A stretch of 64,000 nt of DNA. It comes from JAKFEW01 sp036675505. Lineage in GTDB: Bacteria; Cyanobacteriota; Sericytochromatia; S15B-MN24; JAQBPE01. Both the position numbers and the translations under genes were made by a program. The notes below the pieces were generated by a model. It searched no databases. It worked only from the letters and a program-made list of their open reading frames with translations, and was not told the origin of the DNA. Shown here in pieces: positions 1-6,532 of this stretch (the first letter of the stretch is position 1; each line of letters begins with the position of its first letter). Location: the NCBI GenBank assembly GCA_036675505.1, contig JAKFEW010000046.1:1-64000 (forward strand), written 5' to 3'.

Positions 1-109
1 GGGTGGGCAGCGAGAAGATGATCTCCGAAGCGCCCGAACGGAGGGCCTTCTCGACTTCGCCGTACAGGCGGGTCTTCACGTGGGCGGGGTTGGTCTTCTT
101 GGCGCGCAT
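1..109 (-). CDS. Partial unknown protein (N-terminus only)
   Basis: The first 36 codons of a minus-strand gene run off the window start. The ATG at 109 is preceded by a strong Shine-Dalgarno (GTAGGAGGTAGAC), which makes this start convincing. The peptide begins MRAKKTNPAHVKTRLYGE and continues with a short acidic/hydrophobic stretch ending EIIFSLPT. There is no signal peptide; the start is basic. I do not recognise the family from so short a piece. It lies downstream of engB on the same strand but is separated from it by about 270 noncoding bases, so it probably has its own promoter. Confidence 0.6.
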   Translation of the reverse strand, partial: MRAKKTNPAHVKTRLYGEVEKALRSGASEIIFSLPT

Positions 110-377
110 CGTCTACCTCCTACTGGTCTCTCACTCACTCGCGAGCACCGCTCGCAAGAAGTCTATCCAGCGGAAGGGTTGCACCAGAGTTGCAAACGGA
201 CCATCTACCCTTAACTGTCGGTTAGATGTAGAGGCGATTTTCTTAACCAGCGAGGCGAAGGCCAGGAATAGGTTTAAGGCGCATTAACCAGGCCACAACC
301 AAACACCCCCATGGAGGGTCTATTGGTTATCCTACAGTTATGAGCGCCTTCATTTCGCCCACCCCTCCGCAGGTGGG
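110..377 (-). promoter_or_regulatory. AT-richer upstream region with repeated TTAAC motifs
   Basis: The 268 bases between engB and the partial gene contain no convincing ORF. Between 205 and 290 there are repeated TTAAC/GGTTA elements (TTAAC at 211-215, GGTTAG at 220-225, TTAACC at 243-248 and 284-289, TTTAA at 273-277). The region is clearly less GC-rich than the genes around it and is the likely promoter/operator of the gene starting at 109. No clean -35/-10 pair could be assigned. Confidence 0.4.
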
Positions 378-378
378 C
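357..378 (-). terminator. Weak hairpin at the end of engB
   Basis: GCCCACC (357-363) pairs with GGTGGGC (372-378) around an 8-base loop and overlaps the engB stop codon. No U-run follows on the minus strand, so intrinsic termination is doubtful. Confidence 0.25.
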
Positions 379-986
379 TAGGCTTCCTCTTCGAACTCGA
401 ATTCTTCTACTTCGAGTTCCGGCGTCTCGGTGGTCATCGCCCGGATCAGCTCCTTCTTCCCGCGCCCCGTTCGGCTCGAGAACAGAATCGGCTCCTGGCC
501 GGTCGCGTCGACCACTTGCTTCGCCGCCCGCGCCAGGTCGCCCTGCTTCACGTCGTCGACCTTCGTGAGCACGATCATCAGCGGAACGTCGTGGGCCATC
601 AGGAACTCGCGCATCTGCATATCGTTGTCTTGCAACGGCCGGCGGGCGTCCATCAGGTGGAACACGCCCTGCAGGGCCTGGCGGCCCGACAGATAGCGCG
701 AGAGCTCGCGACGCCAGCGCGCCTGGATCCCCTGCGACACAGCGGCGTAGCCGTAGCCGGGCAGATCGGCGATCAGGAACGCGCCGAAATCGAAGTAGTT
801 GATGCCCTGGGTGCGGCCCGGCGTCTTGCTGACCCGTGCCAGGTTCTTCTGGTTGGCGAGCGCGTTGATCAGCGACGATTTGCCGACGTTCGAGCGACCG
901 ACGACGGCGTACTCGCCCCGACCGAAATCGGGACATTCTTCGAGCTTCATCGCGGTGGTGATGAACTTGGCGGGCGGCAATTTCAT
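378..986 (-). CDS. engB: Ribosome biogenesis GTPase EngB/YihA
   Basis: 202-residue GTPase of the TrmE-Era-EngA-YihA class, required for late 50S assembly. All G motifs are visible: G1 GRSNVGKS (30-37), G2 within KTPGRTQG (54-61), G3 DLPGYG (74-79), G4 TKVD (141-144) and G5 SS (170-171). The start at 986 (MKLPPAKF) matches the family's usual length. A longer reading from 1097 would add a basic, low-complexity extension and overlap the upstream gene, so it was rejected. The stop of the upstream gene lies 13 bases before this ATG, so the two are probably co-transcribed. The C-terminus carries an unusual acidic tail (ELEVEEFEFEEEA). Confidence 0.95.
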   Translation of the reverse strand: MKLPPAKFITTAMKLEECPDFGRGEYAVVGRSNVGKSSLINALANQKNLARVSKTPGRTQGINYFDFGAFLIADLPGYGYAAVSQGIQARWRRELSRYLSGRQALQGVFHLMDARRPLQDNDMQMREFLMAHDVPLMIVLTKVDDVKQGDLARAAKQVVDATGQEPILFSSRTGRGKKELIRAMTTETPELEVEEFEFEEEA

Positions 987-999
987 GCCGCCCACGTTA

Positions 1000-3519
1000 T
1001 CACAGCTTCGGCGGCGGCAACAGAGGCGGTGCCCCCGCCTCGGAGCTGCCCTTGGTCGTGGTGTCGTGGCCGGCCGCGCCGCCACCGGCCGCGCCACCGG
1101 TTTCCAGCTTCAATGGCTTCTCGTCGACGCGGTTGCCGATCGCCTCCATCTGGGCGCGGATCGCCTTGTCGCGCGCGCGCAAGGCGGCCTCCAGGTCGCT
1201 CTCCTGCTTCTCCCGGACGCCGCCGACTTGCTTGTTGATCACCTCGTCGAGGCGCGCGATCCAGGCCATGACGGTGATGTCCCTCGGCTTGATGGCGTCG
1301 GCCTTGCGGAAGGCCTCGCGGGCTTCGAGCGTCTTCTGCTCGTAAACCAGCGCGATGCCCTGCAGCCGCAGCCGATCGAACTCGCGGTTGCGGGCCGGCT
1401 GGGGGTTGGCCGAAACCCGCGTGAGGTCGTAGCTCGCCATCGGGGTGGGCACGAGCGTGACGGCCTGGCCGGCCATTGTAGGCGGACCGGGCGGCGTCAC
1501 GAGGAGCACCAGCGGCACGGCGGGCACCTTGTATCCGCTGGGATCGGGGCCGCCGGCAGGCGCCGGCCTGGTCGCGCCGTTCGGCACGCCGGCCACGTTC
1601 GGTGGCCTGGTTACCGGCGTCGTCGCGCCCGCGGGTCGCGTCGTCGCGGTGGGCGGCTTGACGGCCTGTGGCGGCTCGCCGTCGGGCTTCGCCGCGGCGT
1701 CAGGCGACGCCGGCGCTGCGCTCGCAGGCTTTCGCGGCGCGAGCTCGGGCGACGGCTTGGCGGCCGCGGCCAGCATCGCCTGATCCAGCACGCCCTTCAC
1801 GACGAACTCTTCTTCATTTTCCTTGAGCGGCTTGCCGTCCCGACCGGCCACGCGGATCACGTAGTCGCCCTTGCCGAACTGCACGGCGACGGCACCCGGT
1901 GCGCTCGGCGTTTCGCCGAACTCGACCACGAGCGGCTCCGTCGCGTCGTACGGGTTCATCTTGACCAGCTTGAGCTGCGAGAGATAGAGCTCGATCGCGC
2001 CCGTCGAAGCCGGCATCTTCTTGCGCTCGGCGTAGTACGCCTTGACGGCCTCCTCGACCGCCTTGGCGTTCTCCTTGTTCGCATCGGTGATCGCCTGGGA
2101 GTCATTCATAAAGGGAATGCTCTCGGTCAGCCCCTTGAGGTTCAAGCCGGGCAGTTGCACGTCGCCCGAGACGATCAAGTAGCCGCCCACGCCGACGCCC
2201 GCAAGCACGGCAGCGGTGGCGCCGATCAGCGCGACTGCACGGCCCGAGGGGAATGGCAGGCGGAAGCCACCACGCGCGGCCGGCGCTGCTTCGGCTTCCT
2301 CGTCCTCGTCCTCATCCTCGGCTTCGGGTTCCTGGACGCCATCGTCCCAGAGCGCCGGGTCGCCCAGCGGATCGTCGTAAACCGCCTCGGCATCCGCTTC
2401 GATCGCATCCTCGGCATAGGCTGCCGCAGACTCGTCGCCGTAAGTCTGTTCACCGCCACCGGCCTGGTCGTCGTACGCGGCGTAAGCCGGCTGGGCGTCT
2501 TCGGCCGCGGCACCCTCGTCGCCGTAGACCTGTTCGTCGCCGTCGTAGCCGGATGGACCCTCGTCGCCATATACCTGGTCATCGCCTTCGTAGCCGGAGG
2601 GACCTTCGTCGCCGTAGACTGCTTCGTCCTCGTAGGCGGCGGTCGACTCGGCGTAAGCAGGCTCCGGCTCGGCGTGAGCAGGCTCCGGCACCGCGTAGGT
2701 GGGCTCCGGTACCGCGTAGGTGGGCTCCGGCGTCGCGTAGGTGGGCTCCGGCGCCGCGACGACGGGCTCGGGCGCGTCGAAGGTCGCGGGGCTGTCACCC
2801 GTGCCCTGGAGATCGTTCAGGAAGGCGTCGAAGAACGCGGCGTCGGCGCCCCCGTCGGCCGGGCCCGCGGCCTCGAACGCCGCGAGCGGGTCGAAGCTCG
2901 TCGCGGCGGGGGCTTGCTCCGTGGGCGTCGCTTCGAACGCCGCGAGGGGATCGAATGCCGGTACGGCGGCCACGTCGGGGCCAGCGGGCTCGACGGGGGC
3001 CGCGGCCTCGACGGGGGCCGCGGCCTCGAAGGCGGCGAACGGATCGAAAGCCGGCTCGGCGGGCGCGGGGGCCGCTTCGTAGCCGGCGTAAGCCGGCTCG
3101 GCGGCAGGCGCGGCGCCCCAGGCCCCTGCGTCGGCGGCGGGGGCCGCCCAGGCGCCGGCATCCGGCGCGCCCCATTCGCCAGCATCCGCCGCGGGGGCGC
3201 CCCAGGCGCCCGCGTCCGTGGCCGGGGCCGCCCAGGCGTTCGGATCGGCTGCCGGCGCGCCCCAGGCACCAGCATCGGCCGCCGGTGCGCCCCAGGCGCC
3301 GGCATCGGCTGCGGGTGCGCCCCAGGCGCCAGCATCGGCCGCAGGCGCGCCCCAACCGGCGTCGGCCGTGGCAGCGGCGGGCGCACCCCAGTCGGCGGCC
3401 GTCGGCGCGCCCCAGGCGGCCGCATCGGCGCCTGCCGGTGCGAAGCCTTCGAAGCCTTGTGAATCAGTTGGCGGCACAGCGCCCGGGGGCGCCGCCCACG
3501 GTCCAGTCTGCTCGCTCAT
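1000..3519 (-). CDS. Large repeat-rich single-pass membrane protein with TPR-like C-terminus
   Basis: 839 residues; the ATG has a good Shine-Dalgarno (AGGAGG). Residues about 36-134 are tandem WGAPAADAGA-type repeats. About 155-217 holds three FDPxAAFEA repeats, 251-290 PEPTYA repeats, and 300-336 VYGDEGPSGY repeats. A very acidic stretch (397-410) precedes a single transmembrane helix at about 427-450. The outside part has a folded region (470-575), a Pro/Thr-rich linker (590-690) and a TPR-like segment (712-765) that matches the lipoprotein encoded just upstream. By the positive-inside rule the long acidic N-terminus may be cytoplasmic, although its charge makes this uncertain. I do not recognise the family. 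The repeats suggest a multivalent or disordered scaffold (inference). Confidence 0.85.
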   Translation of the reverse strand: MSEQTGPWAAPPGAVPPTDSQGFEGFAPAGADAAAWGAPTAADWGAPAAATADAGWGAPAADAGAWGAPAADAGAWGAPAADAGAWGAPAADPNAWAAPATDAGAWGAPAADAGEWGAPDAGAWAAPAADAGAWGAAPAAEPAYAGYEAAPAPAEPAFDPFAAFEAAAPVEAAAPVEPAGPDVAAVPAFDPLAAFEATPTEQAPAATSFDPLAAFEAAGPADGGADAAFFDAFLNDLQGTGDSPATFDAPEPVVAAPEPTYATPEPTYAVPEPTYAVPEPAHAEPEPAYAESTAAYEDEAVYGDEGPSGYEGDDQVYGDEGPSGYDGDEQVYGDEGAAAEDAQPAYAAYDDQAGGGEQTYGDESAAAYAEDAIEADAEAVYDDPLGDPALWDDGVQEPEAEDEDEDEEAEAAPAARGGFRLPFPSGRAVALIGATAAVLAGVGVGGYLIVSGDVQLPGLNLKGLTESIPFMNDSQAITDANKENAKAVEEAVKAYYAERKKMPASTGAIELYLSQLKLVKMNPYDATEPLVVEFGETPSAPGAVAVQFGKGDYVIRVAGRDGKPLKENEEEFVVKGVLDQAMLAAAAKPSPELAPRKPASAAPASPDAAAKPDGEPPQAVKPPTATTRPAGATTPVTRPPNVAGVPNGATRPAPAGGPDPSGYKVPAVPLVLLVTPPGPPTMAGQAVTLVPTPMASYDLTRVSANPQPARNREFDRLRLQGIALVYEQKTLEAREAFRKADAIKPRDITVMAWIARLDEVINKQVGGVREKQESDLEAALRARDKAIRAQMEAIGNRVDEKPLKLETGGAAGGGAAGHDTTTKGSSEAGAPPLLPPPKL

Positions 3520-3546
3520 CGCGTCCTCCTATCCGGCGACCGCTGG

Positions 3547-4080
3547 TCAGAAGACCAGTCGGGGGTCGACCTGGACGGGGGATGGGACAGCTTGCGGGGG
3601 CGAAAGGAAACCACGTCCACCCGGCGGCGTGACGGGCGGCGCTTCGTTGTTCTGCACCTGGGAGGTCGAGTTCTTGAAGTTCGAGTTGGAAGCAGCTTTC
3701 GCCTTCTCCCCCGACTTCTTGATCGCATCCATCCAGAGCTGAACACTCCGGTCCTTGGGCTTCATTCGCTGCGCGCTCTGGAACGTGGCCAGAGCGGGCT
3801 TCGTCTTGCCCTCGTAGACCTGGGAGATGCCCCGCGAGCGCAGCACGTCGAAGGCGACGTTGCGCTTCAGCGATCCCGGAGGCGCGGGCGGCGTCGGTTT
3901 AGGCGTCGGGATCGGGGTCGGCGGGGGCGGCGGCGGGGGCGGCGGGGGCGTGTCCTCCACGGGCGGGTTGGCGTCACCGATCCCGAAGATCGTCGCCATA
4001 TCCGTGCCTTCACAGCCTCCCGCGAGGGAAGCGATGAAAGCGAGCCCGATTGTGAAGGAGATAATTCTGCCTGCAGCCAT
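3547..4080 (-). CDS. Proline-rich lipoprotein with TPR-like module
   Basis: 177 residues. The signal peptide ends in the lipobox LAGG-C (Cys23), so it is a probable lipoprotein. A poly-Pro/Thr linker (44-68) leads to a TPR-like block (about 73-121) whose pattern RxxxFDxLRxxGIxxVYExKT...A...F..A...KPxD..V..W is shared with residues 712-765 of the large membrane protein 27 bases downstream. Shared module plus adjacency imply duplication and a joint role at the envelope (inference). No strong Shine-Dalgarno is visible at the ATG. A TTTAACC element lies about 90 bases upstream at 4166-4172. Function unknown. Confidence 0.85.
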   Translation of the reverse strand: MAAGRIISFTIGLAFIASLAGGCEGTDMATIFGIGDANPPVEDTPPPPPPPPPPTPIPTPKPTPPAPPGSLKRNVAFDVLRSRGISQVYEGKTKPALATFQSAQRMKPKDRSVQLWMDAIKKSGEKAKAASNSNFKNSTSQVQNNEAPPVTPPGGRGFLSPPQAVPSPVQVDPRLVF

Positions 4081-4193
4081 CGTCGTCGATTCCCGGATCC
4101 GGACCGTGGATCCGCAGTCGCGCCGTAGGGGCGAACACTCGTTTCGTACCCGTGGCGTCGTGTCATTTAACCGAGCGGCCCATGCCGCCTATG

Positions 4194-5156
4194 TTATGGT
4201 CCCCTTGCTTCTGGAATGTTGCCTGGCTCCTTTCTTTCGCGGTGGCGCAAGAGCGAAACCGCGTTGTCGTAACCGATGCGGCGCAACTGCTCGGGCGGGA
4301 TCGCCTCGAGCAGGACGGCCAACGCGCTTTGCTGGCTGAAGAGTGGGAAATCGGAGCCGAAGAGCACCCGCTCCACGCCCATCGCCGAGATCGCCTCGCG
4401 AATGATCGCGGGCGGCTGCCAGGACGTGTCGGTGAAGACGTTGGGATAGTCGTGGCCGAGCGCGAGCACGTGATCGTGCTGATCCCAGCCGATGTGCGCC
4501 AGCACGATCGGGACGTCCGGGAAGTCGCGAATCACGGGCTCGAGGGCCAGGGCGTTGTCCGCGCCTTCGCACAGCGGGAACGGAAACGTGCCCGTATGGA
4601 TGATCACGGGCAAGCAGTGGCGCCGCGCGAGGTCGATCAGCTGGAACATCCGCTCGCTGGTCGGCAGGGGCCCCGCCAACGACGGGTGGATCTTCATCCC
4701 GTAGACCTGGCCGGTCGCCACGTACGTGTCGAACTTGGTCTCGTATTCAGGCTCCTCGGGATCGACCGAGGCGAACACGGCGAAACGCTCGCCATACGGG
4801 GCGAGCGTCTCGAGCAGATCCAGCGTCTGGAAGAAAGGCTCGATCGCGCAGATCACCGAAGTCTCGATGCCGGCCTGATCCATGCTCGCGATCAGGGTGT
4901 CGGCCTGGTACTTGTTGAACTGGCGCAGGATCTCGTTGAAGCCGAGGGCCTTGAAGCGCGGATAGAGCTGGGTCAGCACGCGGTGGCGCCCGAAGCGCGC
5001 GAACAGGCTGATGCCTTGCACCAGCACGGGCTCGAGGGCCTCGGCGGCCACGCGCAGCGCGGGGATCTCCGGCACCTCGGGGTGGGAGAACTCCTGGCTG
5101 CCCTTCAGGTGGGCATGGAAGTCGATGAACAGACCACGAGCGAGGCGCTGGTCCAT
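4194..5156 (-). CDS. Amidohydrolase-2 family metal-dependent hydrolase (TIM barrel)
   Basis: 320 residues, cytosolic (no signal). The metal-site pattern of the amidohydrolase superfamily (PF04909 type) is complete: FHAH (13-16), MKIHP (154-158), IHTG (186-189), AHIG (220-223) and FGSDFP (266-271). The family includes decarboxylases and hydrolases; the substrate cannot be told from sequence. Start at 5156 has an excellent Shine-Dalgarno (AAAGGAGGTCGAC). It is the last gene of a minus-strand run after rnhB and the BFN-like gene, 74 bases from the latter, so co-transcription is possible. Confidence 0.88.
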   Translation of the reverse strand: MDQRLARGLFIDFHAHLKGSQEFSHPEVPEIPALRVAAEALEPVLVQGISLFARFGRHRVLTQLYPRFKALGFNEILRQFNKYQADTLIASMDQAGIETSVICAIEPFFQTLDLLETLAPYGERFAVFASVDPEEPEYETKFDTYVATGQVYGMKIHPSLAGPLPTSERMFQLIDLARRHCLPVIIHTGTFPFPLCEGADNALALEPVIRDFPDVPIVLAHIGWDQHDHVLALGHDYPNVFTDTSWQPPAIIREAISAMGVERVLFGSDFPLFSQQSALAVLLEAIPPEQLRRIGYDNAVSLLRHRERKEPGNIPEARGP

Positions 5157-5230
5157 GTCGACCTCCTTTCCGAGCGTGGCTGCGCCCGGTCAGCGTAACA
5201 GGCCGTCGGGGCCTGTCGCGGTAATCGGTA

Positions 5231-5833
5231 TCACCCGGCCTTGTCGTCCTCGTCGTCGGGCTTCATTTGCGTCTCGTAGAAGCGCTGGAAGTCCGTGGCG
5301 GTGACCTTGTTCACGAAGGACTGGAACTGGCGCGCGTCTCGCGAGTGGGCGTCCTGCACGCGGTCCATGTCCTGGAGGAGCTGGGCCACGTCGAGCTGGA
5401 GCAGCGACGCCTCGGCCATCATCGGCAGGCCTTCGCGCAACGCGAGCTGGATCGCCTCGGTGGCCGTCACGGCCATACGGCGAGCCTTGCGGCCGGCGGG
5501 ACGGAATACGAGGTAGCCCTGGACGAAGGCGCCATAGCCTTCCTTGTGGTCTTCAGGCGCGGTCGGCAGCGGGATCAGCTCGACGCGCAGGAGCTCGCAG
5601 CCGAGCTCTTCGAGGGTCTCACCGAGCGTCGCCGTGAGGCGCCGCGGCATGCCCGGGCGCGGCGGCGCAACGAGGGCGACGATGTGCTCGATGCTCTCGC
5701 GGCTCGTCTCGATCACGAAACCCAACTGCTCGCGCCGGGATCCGAGGATCAACCCGTCGCGAACCGGCGGCTCGACTTCGGCCTGAATTTCAAAGGCGCC
5801 CAGCAGGGAGACCCGTCGCATCTTTGCGGCCAT
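5231..5833 (-). CDS. BFN/DUF151-like protein
   Basis: 200 residues. Residues about 30-145 follow the bifunctional-nuclease (DUF151) pattern: a strand ending GFVIETSRESIEHIVALV, then RRLTATLGETLEELGCELLRVEL, a strand YGAFVQGYLVF, and a final MAVTATEAIQLALREGLPMMA corresponding to the family's DARPSDAIALALR motif. The usual Asp-Ala-Arg-Pro-Ser is replaced by VTATE, so nuclease activity is doubtful. A helical acidic tail follows. The first 44 bases overlap the end of rnhB in another frame, suggesting translational coupling. A Shine-Dalgarno (GAGGAGGGG) lies inside rnhB. Assignment is by motif pattern only. Confidence 0.8.
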   Translation of the reverse strand: MAAKMRRVSLLGAFEIQAEVEPPVRDGLILGSRREQLGFVIETSRESIEHIVALVAPPRPGMPRRLTATLGETLEELGCELLRVELIPLPTAPEDHKEGYGAFVQGYLVFRPAGRKARRMAVTATEAIQLALREGLPMMAEASLLQLDVAQLLQDMDRVQDAHSRDARQFQSFVNKVTATDFQRFYETQMKPDDEDDKAG

Positions 5834-6512
5834 CGGCGTCCCCCTCCTCTCTCGAGCCGTTACTTATCATAACACCGGGGGTTTCGGCCACTAAACCTTT
5901 GAGAAACGACCGGCGGTGGTGGATCGTCGGGCCGAGGCGACGCAGCGCTTCGTAGTGCGCCGCCGTGCCATAGCCCTTGTGGCGCGCGAAGCCGTAACCG
6001 GGGTACGCCTCGTCGAGCGCGACCATCACGCGATCACGCGTGACCTTCGCGATCACGGAGGCCGCGGCGATCGACCACGAGAGCCCATCGCCACCCACCA
6101 CGGCTACCTGCGTGCAGGCCATGCCCGGGATCGTGAGGTTGCCGTCGACCAGCAGGTGGCGGGCGTCGGGGGTGCCTTCGTGGGCCCGTCGCATGGCGAG
6201 AAACGTCGCTTGCAGGATGTTCACGTCGTCGATTTCGGTCGTCGTCGCGACGCCGACGCCGACCGCCAGCGCGACCTCGTGGATGATCTCGAAGTACACC
6301 TCGCGCGCGGTGGCCGACAGCTGCTTGGAATCGGTGAGGCCCTTGAGCCTGCGCGGCGCGGCGGCAGGCAGCATGACGCAGGCTGCGACCACGGGGCCAG
6401 CGAGCGGGCCACGTCCCGCCTCGTCTACCCCGGCGATCCCCGTCAGTCCGTCTTTTCGACAGGCGCGCTCGAGCCGATACACCGCTTGGTTCCTCGTCTT
6501 TCCGGGCTCCAT
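5790..6512 (-). CDS. rnhB: Ribonuclease HII
   Basis: 240 residues as drawn. It removes RNA from RNA-DNA hybrids and single ribonucleotides from DNA. Catalytic carboxylates are present: Asp30-Glu31 in GVDEAGRGPLAGP, Asp123, and Asp160 in SIAAASVIAKVTRD; DSKQL (61-65) and ARHKGYGT (176-183) are family motifs. The ATG at 6512 has no Shine-Dalgarno and sits in a palindrome shared with the opposite gene. A GTG at 6482 has a GAGGA eight bases upstream and would give a more typical 230-residue protein, so it may be the real start. A C-terminal tail (about 215-240) is encoded in the overlap with the next gene. Confidence 0.93.
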   Translation of the reverse strand: MEPGKTRNQAVYRLERACRKDGLTGIAGVDEAGRGPLAGPVVAACVMLPAAAPRRLKGLTDSKQLSATAREVYFEIIHEVALAVGVGVATTTEIDDVNILQATFLAMRRAHEGTPDARHLLVDGNLTIPGMACTQVAVVGGDGLSWSIAAASVIAKVTRDRVMVALDEAYPGYGFARHKGYGTAAHYEALRRLGPTIHHRRSFLKGLVAETPGVMISNGSREEGDADGRKDATGLPAGRL

Positions 6513-6526
6513 GGTATATCATGGAG
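6507..6526. promoter_or_regulatory. Near-palindrome spanning the divergent start codons of rnhB and the DSHCT helicase
   Basis: CTCCATG (6507-6513) and CATGGAG (6520-6526) are perfect inverted arms around GTATAT. Both first-ATG candidates of the divergent genes lie within it. The arrangement suggests either a shared operator/promoter or a chance product of two facing start regions. Confidence 0.4.
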
Positions 6527-6532
6527 GCCGAG

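Noticed and set aside
3..287. Plus-strand frame at the window start
   Set aside because: It runs antisense to a well-started minus gene (strong Shine-Dalgarno at 109) and has low-complexity content with no recognisable domain.
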